From NCBI GenBank assembly GCA_963812885.1, contig CAWEWZ010000011.1, positions 124,001 through 188,000 on the forward strand: a stretch of 64,000 nt of DNA. Direction: 5' to 3'. Of this stretch, positions 9,662 to 18,154 are shown one piece after another (position 1 is the first letter of the stretch; each line of letters opens with the position of its first letter). This DNA is from Bog-756 sp963812885. GTDB lineage: Bacteria > Actinomycetota > Acidimicrobiia > Acidimicrobiales > RAAP-2. The notes beneath the pieces were generated by a model that ran no database searches, had not been told where the DNA came from, and worked only from the letters and a program-made list of their open reading frames with translations. A program made the position numbers and the translations under genes.

Positions 9662-9723
9662 TTCCGCCCCGTCTGGACCGTCCCGACCGGTCGAAGTCGT
9701 CCCGAATCCTTCTCGAATGAGCA

Positions 9724-9747
9724 ATTTATCGCCTACATCCGATAAAT
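9724..9747. promoter_or_regulatory. Palindrome ATTTATCG-N8-CGATAAAT
   Basis: This is an 8-base inverted repeat with an 8-base spacer CCTACATC. It is a second, looser version of the 9644-9661 palindrome. The pair suggests cooperative binding or looping on the icmF promoter region. Confidence 0.55.
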
Positions 9748-9813
9748 CGCCCAATTCGGGAAATTGAACCTCGCATGCTGGTCCAGGGCCAGGAATGCCG
9801 GTTCAGACTCGAC

Positions 9814-9855
9814 TTACTACGACATTATAGTGATTTTAGTACGACGTCGTAGTAA
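9814..9855 (+). promoter_or_regulatory. icmF promoter and operator: three TTAnTACGAC half-sites around TATAGT
   Basis: TTACTACGAC (9814-9823) is followed exactly 22 bases later by TTAGTACGAC (9836-9845), which abuts its near-perfect inverse GTCGTAGTAA (9846-9855). The latter two make a 20-bp palindrome with one mismatched pair. A TATAGT -10-like hexamer (9826-9831) lies between the half-sites, with a weak TTCAGA at 9802-9807, 18 bases upstream. A protein bound here would cover the promoter and the presumed start of transcription, so repression is the simplest reading. The 22-base spacing puts the half-sites on one face of the helix. Confidence 0.65.
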
Positions 9856-9899
9856 TGTGGGCGGATGACCCCCCGTACTGCGTTCCGGCGACTAGCACG

Positions 9900-12800
9900 G
9901 TGAGCGACCTCCACCGACCGGACCATCCGGTCCGGTTCGTGACCGCGGCCAGTCTCTTCGACGGGCACGACGCCGCCATCAACATCATGAGGCGACTGCT
10001 GCAGGCGCAGGGGGCAGAGGTCATCCACCTCGGGCACAACCGCTCGGTCGACGAAGTGGTCCGGGCCGCCGTCGAGGAGGATGTCCAGGGAGTCGCGGTC
10101 AGCTCCTATCAGGGCGGCCACATCGAGTACTTCCGGTACCTGGTCGACCGCCTCCGGGACGAGGGACGTCCGGACATCCGGGTCTACGGCGGCGGCGGCG
10201 GCGTCATCGTGGACGCCGAGATCGAGGAGCTCGAGGCCTACGGTGTCCAGCGGATCTTCTCGCCCGCCGACGGACAGCGACTCGGACTCGAGCGCATGAT
10301 CAACCTGCTCATCGAGGAGTGCGATCACGATCTGGCGGCGGACGGACCACCGTCACTGGACGCGCTTCGTGGCGGCGACCACCGGGCGCTGGCCCGGTGG
10401 ATCACCTGTATCGAGTCAGGATCCCTTGACGACGCCACCACCGAGAAGCTGCTGACCTCGGCCGAGGGATCTTCCATCCCGGTGCTGGGGGTCACTGGGA
10501 CAGGTGGATCCGGAAAGTCCTCGCTGACCGATGAGCTGATCCGTCGATTTCGACTCGACCAGGAAGACAAGCTCTCGATCGCGGTGCTGGCCGTTGACCC
10601 CACCCGCCGCCGTGGGGGAGGTGCGCTGCTCGGGGATCGCATCCGGATGAATTCGATCGCGGCCGGGAACGTCTTCTTCCGGTCGCTGGCCACACGGGAC
10701 TCGGGCTCCGAGCTGCCGAGCCGATTCCCGCTCGTCCTGGCTGGCTGTGCCGCCGCCGGCTTCGACCTGATCATCGCCGAGACTCCGGGCATCGGCCAGG
10801 GCAACGCTGCCATCATCGACGTCGCCGACACCTCGCTCTACGTGATGACACCCGAGTACGGTGCCCCCTCCCAGCTCGAGAAGATCGACATGCTCGAGCT
10901 GGCCGACGTCGTGGCCATCAACAAATTCGACCGCCGGGGCGCCGACGATGCCTTTCGGCAGGTCAGTCGGCAGTGGTCCCGCGACCACCGGGACGACCGG
11001 GATGGCCAGGACGGTGATCAGGCGGCGCCGGTATTCGGCACGATCGCCTCGAGGTTCAACGATGACGGGACCACTGCGCTCTTCCAGCGACTCAAGACGG
11101 AGCTGGTCGGCAAGGGTCTTGCCGCCTCCGAGGGGCTGCTCGCCACCACCGGGGTCCGCGTGTCCACCCGCACCTCGGCCATCGTCCCACCGGATCGCCA
11201 CCGGTATCTGGCCGACATCGCGGCTTCGGTCCGCGGGTACCACGAGACCACCGCACGTCTGGCTGCCGAGGCGCGCCAGGCCCAGCAGATCGGGGCGGTG
11301 GTCGCCCTGGGTGCTGATCGGCAGCTCGACCTCTCCTCCCTCCAGGACCTCTCCGCCGAACTCGACGCCGGCCGCGACCCGGAAGGCGCGCGGCTTCTGG
11401 AGGAGTGGGACGACCTGCGACCCTCCCTGGTGATCGATGACGAGTCCGGGTCCGATGGGGATGGCAGTTCGCCCACGTTGTGGCGCACATCGCTGTCGGG
11501 CAGCCGCATCCCGCGCGTGGCCCTCCCCCGGGTCACCGAACATGGTGAGCTGCTGCGATGGATGCGTTCCGAGCACCTGCCCGGTCACTTCCCCTTCGCC
11601 GCCGGCGTCTTCCCCTTCAAGCGGACGGAGGAGGATCCGGCACGGATGTTCGCCGGGGAGGGTGATGCCTTCCGGACCAATCGGCGCTTCCACCTTCTCG
11701 CCGACGGTCAATCGGCGACCCGCCTCTCTACGGCCTTCGATTCGGTGACCCTGTACGGCTTCGATCCGGACGAGCGCCCCGACATCCGCGGCAAGATCGG
11801 GACCTCAGGGGTGTCGATCGCCACCATCGACGACATGAAGGTGCTCTTCGACGGATTCGACCTCTGCGATCCGACCACCTCGGTGTCGATGACGATCAAC
11901 GGCCCGGCACCCACCATCCTGGCCATGTTTCTGAACGCGGCGATCGACCAGCGCCTCGAGCGGTTCGAGAACGAACAGGGGCGGCCACCTACTGCCGACG
12001 AGGCGGCGACGGCCTCCGCCGAGGTCCTCCAGACCGTCAGAGGCACGGTCCAGGCCGACATCCTGAAGGAGGACCAGGGACAGAACACGTGTATCTTCTC
12101 TACCGATTTCTCCCTCGGCGTCATGGCCGACATGCAGGAGTGGTTCATCGAACACCGGGTCCGACACTTCTACTCGGTGTCGATCTCCGGCTACCACATC
12201 GCCGAAGCCGGCGCGAACCCGATCACCCAGCTGGCCTTCACCCTGGCCAACGGCTTCACCTACGTGGAGTCCTACCTGGCACGGGGCATGGACGTCGACG
12301 ACTTCGCACCCAGGTTCTCCTTCTTCTTCTCCAATGGGATGGATCCCGAGTACACGGTGATCGGACGCGTCGCTCGCCGGATCTGGGCCATCGCCATGAA
12401 AGAGCGATACGGCGCAAATGAGCAGTCGCAGAAGCTCAAGTACCACGTCCAGACGTCCGGGCGTTCACTCCACGCCCAGGAGATGGCGTTCAACGACATC
12501 CGCACGACGCTCCAAGCCCTCTGTGCCATCTACGACAACGCCAACAGTCTCCACACCAACGCCTACAACGAAGCGGTGACCACGCCAACCGACGAGTCGG
12601 TCCGGCGGGCACTGGCCATCCAGATGATCATCACCAAGGAGTGGGGGTTGGCCTTCAATGAGAATCCACTCCAGGGAAGCTTCATCGTGGAGGAGCTCAC
12701 GGACCTGCTCGAGGAGGCGGTGCTGGCCGAGCTCGACCGGATCAGTGAGCGAGGTGGCGTACTCGGGGCCATGGAGACCGGTTACCAGCGCGGTCGCATC

Positions 12801-13139
12801 CAGGACGACTCCATGTTGTACGAGCACAAGAAGCACGACGGATCGCTGCCCATCGTCGGCGTGAACACCTTCACCGCGGCGGGAGAGGACGGGTCGGCAG
12901 AGTCGATCGAGCTCGCTCGGTCGACCGAGGAGGAGAAGCAGGCGCAGCTGGCCCGGGTCCGGGACTTCAAGCAGCGACATGCGCTCGACCGCGAGATCGC
13001 CCTTGCCGAACTGCGGCGGGTGGCCCTGAGCGGCGGAAACATCTTTGCCGAGTTGATGACCACGGTCCGCCACGCCACGCTCGGGGAGATCACCGGCTGT
13101 CTGTTCGAGGTGGGCGGCTCCTACCGCCGGAACGTGTAG
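9900..13139 (+). CDS. icmF: Fused isobutyryl-CoA mutase (methylmalonyl-CoA mutase family with built-in G-protein chaperone)
   Basis: This is an adenosylcobalamin-dependent acyl-CoA mutase of about 1079 residues that interconverts isobutyryl-CoA and n-butyryl-CoA (some members use isovaleryl- or pivalyl-CoA). Domains in order: a B12-binding domain with DGHDAAINIM and SSYQGGH (about 20-150); a MeaI-type GTPase chaperone with P-loop GTGGSGKSS (about 197-208) and NKFD; and the substrate-binding barrel with FDSVTLYGFDPDERPD and SVSMTINGPAPTIL. This order is specific to IcmF. I prefer GTG 9900, giving MSDLHRPDHPVRFVTAAS as in the family; ATG 9855 is in frame but inside the operator and has no ribosome site. 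The next gene, marR, overlaps its stop by one base, so the regulator is co-expressed. Confidence 0.95.
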   Translation: MSDLHRPDHPVRFVTAASLFDGHDAAINIMRRLLQAQGAEVIHLGHNRSVDEVVRAAVEEDVQGVAVSSYQGGHIEYFRYLVDRLRDEGRPDIRVYGGGGGVIVDAEIEELEAYGVQRIFSPADGQRLGLERMINLLIEECDHDLAADGPPSLDALRGGDHRALARWITCIESGSLDDATTEKLLTSAEGSSIPVLGVTGTGGSGKSSLTDELIRRFRLDQEDKLSIAVLAVDPTRRRGGGALLGDRIRMNSIAAGNVFFRSLATRDSGSELPSRFPLVLAGCAAAGFDLIIAETPGIGQGNAAIIDVADTSLYVMTPEYGAPSQLEKIDMLELADVVAINKFDRRGADDAFRQVSRQWSRDHRDDRDGQDGDQAAPVFGTIASRFNDDGTTALFQRLKTELVGKGLAASEGLLATTGVRVSTRTSAIVPPDRHRYLADIAASVRGYHETTARLAAEARQAQQIGAVVALGADRQLDLSSLQDLSAELDAGRDPEGARLLEEWDDLRPSLVIDDESGSDGDGSSPTLWRTSLSGSRIPRVALPRVTEHGELLRWMRSEHLPGHFPFAAGVFPFKRTEEDPARMFAGEGDAFRTNRRFHLLADGQSATRLSTAFDSVTLYGFDPDERPDIRGKIGTSGVSIATIDDMKVLFDGFDLCDPTTSVSMTINGPAPTILAMFLNAAIDQRLERFENEQGRPPTADEAATASAEVLQTVRGTVQADILKEDQGQNTCIFSTDFSLGVMADMQEWFIEHRVRHFYSVSISGYHIAEAGANPITQLAFTLANGFTYVESYLARGMDVDDFAPRFSFFFSNGMDPEYTVIGRVARRIWAIAMKERYGANEQSQKLKYHVQTSGRSLHAQEMAFNDIRTTLQALCAIYDNANSLHTNAYNEAVTTPTDESVRRALAIQMIITKEWGLAFNENPLQGSFIVEELTDLLEEAVLAELDRISERGGVLGAMETGYQRGRIQDDSMLYEHKKHDGSLPIVGVNTFTAAGEDGSAESIELARSTEEEKQAQLARVRDFKQRHALDREIALAELRRVALSGGNIFAELMTTVRHATLGEITGCLFEVGGSYRRNV

Positions 13140-13648
13140 TGCCCCGCAAGTCCCTGCCGTTCGATCCGATCGAAGAGGCACGGAGGCAGTGGACCGAGCG
13201 TTGGGATGCCGACGTGGCCGACGCCATGGCCGCGGCGACCTCGATCATGAGGGCCCAGCAGATCGTGCTGGCAGCCGTCGATGGAGCGCTCCGCCCGTTC
13301 GGTCTCACCTTCGCCCGCTACGAGGGTCTGGTCCTCCTTCTGTTCAGTCGCCGGGGCACCCTGCCGCTCGGGATCATGGGTCAACGTCTCATGATCCACC
13401 CGGCAAGCGTCACCAACATCATCGACCGGCTCGAGAACCAGGGGCTGGTCCGCCGACGTCCCCACCCCACCGATGGGCGGACGACCCTGGCCGAGATCAC
13501 CGAGGAAGGCCGGCGCCTGGCCACCGAGGCCACGGCGGCGGTGAACGGCGTCGCCTTCGGTCTCGGCGGACTGAGCGGGCCGGACGCCGAGGACCTCAAA
13601 CGGATCATCGCCACCCTCCGTCAGGGCATCGGGGACTTCCTGCCCTGA
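13139..13648 (+). CDS. MarR family transcriptional regulator
   Basis: This is a 169-residue winged-helix regulator. The GTG start shares its G with the TAG stop of icmF (TAGTG), which implies translational coupling. The recognition helix region reads LGIMGQRLMIHPASVTNIID, followed by the wing RRRPHPTDGRTTLAEITEEG, both diagnostic of MarR proteins. The long N-terminal helix (PIEEARRQWTERW) and the C-terminal helix supply the dimer interface. MarR proteins bind palindromes and usually respond to small ligands, often acyl-CoA or phenolic compounds. The palindromes upstream of icmF at 9644-9855 are its obvious candidate targets, which would make this an autoregulated icmF-marR operon. That link is inferred from position only. 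Confidence 0.9.
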   Translation: MPRKSLPFDPIEEARRQWTERWDADVADAMAAATSIMRAQQIVLAAVDGALRPFGLTFARYEGLVLLLFSRRGTLPLGIMGQRLMIHPASVTNIIDRLENQGLVRRRPHPTDGRTTLAEITEEGRRLATEATAAVNGVAFGLGGLSGPDAEDLKRIIATLRQGIGDFLP

Positions 13649-14012
13649 TCCGCCAAGGCCTGTGGGCTCCCGCCCCCGGGCCTCCGGACTTCAGTCGAGA
13701 CGCGTCGAGCCCGGTTGCTGGCAGAGGAGCGTTCCACTGGGTCGAGAGCGGCGCTTTTCGGCGCCGGGGCCGAGTGGGTTCGTCGAAGACCGTGCCGGGA
13801 CGCCGGAGCGCTGCGGGGAGCCTGGCGTGGCTAGGAGTCTCCTGGTCGGGAGCTCCTTCCACCTCTGAGAGGACCGCTCTTCGATAGGGGGAATCCGACT
13901 ATTGACATTCAAGTCAAAATGGTTAGTATGCCAATGGGTGTGGTCACTCAGACCCACCAACCAACACTCGATCTGCGGACCGGATACGGACGTGGGGTTA
14001 AGGGGGTAGTAC
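13649..14012. other. Intergenic region without a gene, containing one strong promoter
   Basis: These 364 bases follow the MarR gene. Open frames here show no conserved content. The right-hand part is AT-richer and contains a consensus-like promoter (13902-13929) driving the secreted-protein gene at 14013. A ribosome-site-like AAGGGGG lies at about 14000. Confidence 0.5.
13902..13929 (+). promoter_or_regulatory. Sigma-70-type promoter TTGACA-N16-TAGTAT
   Basis: TTGACA (13902-13907) and TAGTAT (13924-13929) are separated by 16 bases in a locally AT-rich patch. The -35 region also forms the short inverted repeat TTGAC-ATTCAA-GTCAA, which may be an operator. It lies about 84 bases before the start codon of the secreted protein gene at 14013. 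Confidence 0.6.
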
Positions 14013-14493
14013 ATGCGACATCGCTGGGCAAAACTGCTGGTGTGTGGGGCTATGGCCGGTTCGGCGTCAGCTTGCTGCGGTGACCGTTCCTGGTGGCGTT
14101 GCCGGCGCCGCGCAGCTCACCGTGAGCTGCACTTCACTTACGGGCAATACGACAACTCAGACTGTCACCGGATGCACAGGTAGCGACGTGGCCCAGACCG
14201 GGTCCCACGGCACGATCAAGCCCCATGTGAATACCACAACGCATAAAGGTACGGCCACGATCACGTGGTCGACGGGCAAGACGACGACTGAATCCACCTC
14301 ATACACACTCAGCTCGGATGCAAGCTGTCCGACCAAGACTGGTTATACCAAGCTCGCCCGAGCGACAACGACGAGCGTCGTTACCGGCGGGACCGCAACA
14401 AAACTGAAGGGGCCGGAGAAATTCACAGCGGTTTCTTGTGAATATGCGAAGAGTGGAGTTCACATCTTCAATGTTGGAAAAGACACTTTCTGA
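14013..14493 (+). CDS. Small secreted protein of unknown function (one +1 frameshift in the signal peptide region)
   Basis: No known family is recognised. ATG 14013, after AAGGGGG, opens a clear signal peptide MRHRWAKLLVCGAMAGSASA. One base must then be skipped near 14073, after which the frame reads AAVTVPGGVAGAAQLTVSC and continues to the TGA at 14491-14493. The mature part, about 135 residues, is rich in Thr, Ser and Gly and has several Cys residues (VSCTSL, TGCTGSD, SDASCPT, AVSCEY), plausibly two disulfides in a beta-sandwich. The GTG at 14044 opens the second frame alone but would lack a signal peptide. A strong terminator-like hairpin lies 28 bases after the stop. It is probably exported, given its neighbour at 14847. 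Confidence 0.55.
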
Positions 14494-14846
14494 GAGTTTT
14501 CGACCTTCAACTGAGTAGTGCGGCAAGAGGCCCCCTGGCATCGTTCGGGGGGCCTCTTGCCGACTGGTATCCAACAGCGGAACAGACCAAGATCGTCATG
14601 GCTGATTTGGGCAGGCCCGCGGCTCGGTGAATTCCGCAAGGGACTATATCAGTCGAAGGACACCAGTCCGGTGAACCGAGCTCATCGACACCACAGAGCC
14701 GAGCTCGGAGCAGACAGCGACGGGAACTCGTTCCTTCTCGCTGCATTGGCCGGGGCCTCCGATGGACCCAGTCAGGTTTGAACATGAAGGCGAATGAAGG
14801 AGCGGGATCGATTGCCTACTCCCTTAACGTATGAGGAGAACCACAG
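14494..14846. other. Intergenic region with a strong hairpin
   Basis: These 353 bases lack a convincing gene. They begin with the terminator-like hairpin at 14521-14562 and end with the ribosome-binding sequence AGGAGAACCACAG just before ATG 14847. I see nothing recognisable between. Confidence 0.5.
14521..14562 (+). terminator. Intrinsic-terminator-like hairpin, 15-bp perfect stem
   Basis: CGGCAAGAGGCCCCC (14521-14535) pairs perfectly with its complement at 14548-14562 around a 12-base loop. No T-tract follows, as is common in high-GC actinobacteria. Position, 28 bases after the stop of the secreted-protein gene, supports transcription termination. Confidence 0.75.
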
Positions 14847-16233
14847 ATGAGAGCAAGACGAGCATTGCCAATTCGCCCAGCATCCCTGGGTGGCGCGACT
14901 GGCATTGGCAGCGGCGGGGCTCGCGGCCACGGTTGGGCTGACGTTGACTGCTTTCAATGGGACCGTTGGCGCCGATACACCCGAGATCACGACGACGTGC
15001 GTCATACCGGGACTGATCACCGTTTCGTTTCCTCTGACCCTCACCGGATCGATCTCGCCCAATCCTGTCTCACCCGGGGGGTCTTTTGACCCGACCAATT
15101 TCACGCTCCATATGGCGCTCCCGGTGTCGGGAGCTCAGCAGCTCCCCGGCATCGCCTTCGGTGGGACCTTCACTGTTCCCATCAGTTCCACGGGAGCAAC
15201 ACCGACCACCCAGACGGCCACGTTCACCATCCCGCCGACACCGATTCCCCAGAAGGTAACCGGTCCAATACCTCTGGTCGGCCAGGGATCGATAGGCCCG
15301 TTCAATGCCACAACCTCGGCGAAATCGGTCTCTCTCTCGATAGGGCATACCGGCACCTTCAATGTAACCCTCAACGGTGCCGGCATCGGCTTGGCGAGTT
15401 GCACGCAGCCGAAATCTGAGATCTCTTCGGCGCCCGTACGAGAAGGGCAATCTGTGCCCCTCAACTCGGCCATCGCCGGCATGGCGGCGACGCCGGACGG
15501 CCACGGCTACTGGCTGGTCGGCGCCGACGGTGGCGTCTTCTCGTTCGGTGACGCCGGCTTCCACGGGTCGATGGGCGGGACGCCCCTCAACTCGGCCATC
15601 GCCGGCATGGCGGCGACGCCGGACGGCCACGGCTACTGGCTGGTCGGCGCCGACGGTGGCGTCTTCTCGTTCGGTGACGCCGGCTTCCACGGGTCGATGG
15701 GCGGGACGCCCCTCAACTCGGCCATCGCCGGCATGGCGGCGACGCCGGACGGCCACGGCTACTGGCTGGTCGGCGCCGACGGTGGCGTCTTCTCGTTCGG
15801 TGACGCCGGCTTCCACGGGTCGATGGGCGGGACGCCCCTCAACTCGGCCATCGCCGGCATGGCGGCGACGCCGGACGGCCACGGCTACTGGCTGGTCGGC
15901 GCCGACGGTGGCGTCTTCTCGTTCGGTGACGCCGGCTTCCACGGGTCGATGGGCGGGACGCCCCTCAACTCGGCCATCGCCGGCATGGCGGCGACGCCGG
16001 ACGGCCACGGCTACTGGCTGGTCGGCGCCGACGGTGGCGTCTTCTCGTTCGGTGACGCCGGCTTCCACGGGTCGATGGGCGGGACGCCCCTCAACTCGGC
16101 CATCGCCGGCATGGCGGCGACGCCGGATGGCCACGGCTACTGGCTGGTCGGCGCCGACGGTGGCGTCTTCTCGTTCGGAAGTGCGAAGTTCTGGGGCTCG
16201 ACCGGTGAGGTGCGCCTCACCGGCTCCTCATAG
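14847..16233 (+). CDS. Secreted repeat protein with six 42-residue propeller-like repeats (one +1 frameshift near 14888)
   Basis: ATG 14847 follows AGGAGAACCACAG and encodes the basic start of a signal peptide, MRARRALPIRPASL. One base of the GGG at 14888-14890 must be skipped to continue with VARLALAAAGLAATVGLTL and a processing region near NGTVGADTP. The N-terminal mature domain (about 150 residues) is Thr/Pro-rich with a Cys near each end (TTCVIPG and ASCTQP). It is followed by six tandem repeats of 42 residues with the core PDGHGYWLVGADGGVFSFGD. The first five are identical at the DNA level; the sixth diverges and ends in a GSSstop. Such YWLV..DGG..SFGDA repeats are common in secreted Acidimicrobiia proteins and probably form blades of a beta-propeller. 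A cell-surface or adhesive role is a guess. Confidence 0.75.
15457..16212 (+). repeat. Tandem 126-bp coding repeat, five identical copies plus one diverged
   Basis: Copies begin at 15457, 15583, 15709, 15835, 15961 and 16087, each starting CCCCTCAACTCGGCC. Copies one to five appear identical over 126 bp including third codon positions; the sixth has a GAC to GAT change and diverges after the TTCTCGTTCGG segment. Identity at synonymous sites points to recent expansion or ongoing gene conversion. Copy number may also be uncertain in the assembly. Confidence 0.9.
16202..16223 (+). terminator. Stem-loop at the 3' end of the repeat-protein gene
   Basis: CCGGTGAGG and CCTCACCGG form a perfect 9-bp stem with a TGCG loop just before the stop codon. 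It may slow polymerase or protect the mRNA end, together with the larger inverted repeat at 16255-16300. Confidence 0.4.
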
Positions 16234-16254
16234 GGGCCCAGTCCGCCGCAATTG

Positions 16255-16300
16255 GAGCGCGCTACGGCCCCAGGCGGGTAGTGGGAGTGGTAGCGCGCTC
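16255..16300. terminator. Bidirectional terminator-like inverted repeat between convergent genes
   Basis: GAGCGCGCTAC (16255-16265) pairs perfectly with GTAGCGCGCTC (16290-16300) around a 24-base loop. It lies between the convergent repeat-protein (+) and crotonase (-) genes, where a terminator serving both strands is expected. Confidence 0.6.
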
Positions 16301-16388
16301 TAGCTGGTCCAGGTGGTCGACGTCGAACTCGAAGGTCAGCGCCAGTGGTCGTTCCGCCGATGCCTCCAGTCAGCACCGGCAAGAACGA

Positions 16389-17162
16389 TCAGGTGTCGGG
16401 CAACGCCCACCTGGGCGGTCGCTTCTCCATGAAGGCACGCATTCCCTCACGGGGTTCGTCCGATTCCTCGAGGGACCAGGACATGGTCTGCTGATCGATC
16501 AGACCGTATCGCTCGTTGAGCATGCGCTTGACGTGAGCGCGGGCAGACGGTCCGGTCAGGAGGACCTCTCGGACGGCGTCCGTCGCCGCCGTGCGCAACT
16601 GTTCGTGGGCGACGACCCGGGAGATCACTCCGAGCCGCTTGGCCTCTGCGGCATCGAAGACCCGCGCCGAGAGCAATAGGTCCCTGGCCACGGCCACACC
16701 GCAGTGGGCAGGCAGCGCGGCGGCGAACAGCGCGTCGGGGATGCCCCGCAAGAGCTCGGGGACCCGGAAGGTCGCCCGTTCACTGGCCACCGCGATGTCA
16801 GCCATCATGGCGATGAGAAGGCCTCCGGCCTGACAGATCCCATTGACGGCGGCAACCACCGGAGCCCGACTGTCCCGAATGGCCAGGAACGGGAGAATGT
16901 CCATCCCCACTGCCTCGGGCACGGACTCACCGTCCTCGGCCCTGCCTCCCAGGTCGCCGCCGGGGGCGAACACGTCACCCACACCGGTGATGATCAGAGC
17001 GGCCAGTTCGTTGTCGGTATTGACGAGTCGGACAGCCTGCTTGATGCCGTAGTACATGGCCGGCGTCAGCGCATTCCGAGCCGACGGTCGATCGATGACA
17101 CACCAGGCGATCGCCCCCTCTCGCTCGAACCGCAGGGCCGGCGAGCCGAGGGAATCGTCCAT
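16389..17162 (-). CDS. Enoyl-CoA hydratase/isomerase family protein (crotonase)
   Basis: This is a 257-residue crotonase-fold enzyme acting on CoA thioesters. ATG 17160-17162 is chosen because GTGAGGCGG precedes it and the protein then begins MDDSLGSPALRFEREGAIAW, the usual family start; the longer frame upstream is arginine-rich and unlikely. The oxyanion-hole segments are in FAPGGDLGG and ICQAGGLLIAMMADIAVASE. The usual catalytic Glu positions are not clearly matched (VPELLRGIPDA has a Glu one turn away), so hydratase, isomerase and hydrolase activities all remain possible. The C-terminal FMEKRPPRW is typical. It follows the esterase gene on the same strand by about 65 bases. Confidence 0.88.
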   Translation of the reverse strand: MDDSLGSPALRFEREGAIAWCVIDRPSARNALTPAMYYGIKQAVRLVNTDNELAALIITGVGDVFAPGGDLGGRAEDGESVPEAVGMDILPFLAIRDSRAPVVAAVNGICQAGGLLIAMMADIAVASERATFRVPELLRGIPDALFAAALPAHCGVAVARDLLLSARVFDAAEAKRLGVISRVVAHEQLRTAATDAVREVLLTGPSARAHVKRMLNERYGLIDQQTMSWSLEESDEPREGMRAFMEKRPPRWALPDT

Positions 17163-17227
17163 CCGCCTCACGATACCGGACGACGCCGCAGACCACCCTG
17201 CCCGCCGCTCCGGCATCCCCGCCGGGC

Positions 17228-18154
17228 TCAACCAGGCGTCGTCGGCGAGGCGAATCTCTTCCGGAGCCAGCCGCCGATGCGCTCGTGGGCGAGGGCGGCG
17301 GCCGGGAAGTCGAAGTTGATGAAGCCATGGGGTTGTCCCGGATAGCAGACCTGGTCGACGTCGACGCCGTCCTCACGAAGTCGATCGGCATAGGCCCGTC
17401 CCTCGTCCCGGAGCATGTCACAGCCGCCCAGAATGACCAGGGCAGGAGGCAGTCCCTTCAGTGACGCAGCCGTGAGCGGGGCAGCGTAGGGGTCGTCGTC
17501 CAGGTCTTGCCCGCCGGAGTACGCCGCCCAGTAGTTGTCTCCGGCGGTGCGGCTGATGATGAGCCCGTCGAACTCCACCGCCGACGGATGGGCCAACCTC
17601 CCGGCGACGCCCGGATACATCAGCACCTGTCCCGCCGGCAGCGGCTCTCCGGCGTCGCGCAACCGGAGGGATACCGCCGCGGCCAGGTTCCCGCCGGCGC
17701 TCTCTCCGGCCACCGCGACGGACGACGGTGCCAGTCCGAACCGCCCACTGTCGGCCAGCGCCCAGCGGGTGACGGATTCACAGTCGTCCAGTCCGGCGGG
17801 ATAGGGGTCCTCGGGAGCCAGCCGGTAGCCCACCGACACCACAACCGCGCCCGAGCTGTAGGTCACCTCTCGGGCGACGTTGTCCATGAGCCCGATGCTC
17901 CCGATGACGAAACCACCTCCGTGGAAGTAGACGACCAACCCTGTCGGCTCGCCATCGCCCTGGTAGATACGGATCGGGACGTCTCCCACCTGCTCGTCGG
18001 TGATGTGGGGGATCTCCCGGGTCGGTGGAAATCCGACGGGGCCGCGAGCCAGTTCGAGGATGACCGGATCCAGATCCTCGAATGGCGTAGACCGTTCGGG
18101 GTTGGCTGCCAGCCACTCGGCCACCCAGGGGTCGAGCACACCCTCGTCGTTCAT
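17228..18154 (-). CDS. Alpha/beta hydrolase, hormone-sensitive-lipase family esterase
   Basis: This is a 308-residue carboxylesterase or lipase of the HSL family. The start ATG at 18152-18154 follows AAGGTGATGAG. HGGGF (about 78-82) forms the oxyanion hole, GESAGG places the nucleophile at Ser152, the acid is probably the Asp in GGCDMLRDEG, and the His is in QPHGFINF. No signal peptide is present, so it is cytoplasmic. It probably hydrolyses a short-chain ester or lactone. A promoter-like TTGACA-N17-CACAAT lies upstream (18215-18243). The crotonase gene follows on the same strand, and the two may be one transcription unit, consistent with lipid or ester catabolism. Confidence 0.93.
   Translation of the reverse strand: MNDEGVLDPWVAEWLAANPERSTPFEDLDPVILELARGPVGFPPTREIPHITDEQVGDVPIRIYQGDGEPTGLVVYFHGGGFVIGSIGLMDNVAREVTYSSGAVVVSVGYRLAPEDPYPAGLDDCESVTRWALADSGRFGLAPSSVAVAGESAGGNLAAAVSLRLRDAGEPLPAGQVLMYPGVAGRLAHPSAVEFDGLIISRTAGDNYWAAYSGGQDLDDDPYAAPLTAASLKGLPPALVILGGCDMLRDEGRAYADRLREDGVDVDQVCYPGQPHGFINFDFPAAALAHERIGGWLRKRFASPTTPG

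Larger units (their letters stand above)
9573..9899. other. Regulatory spacer upstream of icmF
   Basis: These 327 bases contain no convincing gene. They hold two related palindromes (about 9644-9661 and 9724-9747), each near a copy of the direct repeat AATTGAACCT (9632-9641 and 9762-9771), and a third, different operator cluster at 9814-9855 overlapping a -10-like TATAGT. The AT content is clearly higher than in the surrounding genes. The arrangement suggests at least two regulators act before icmF. Confidence 0.6.

Noticed and set aside
15457..16212. Tandem repeat considered as a CRISPR array
   Set aside because: The units are contiguous 126-bp in-frame coding repeats without spacers.
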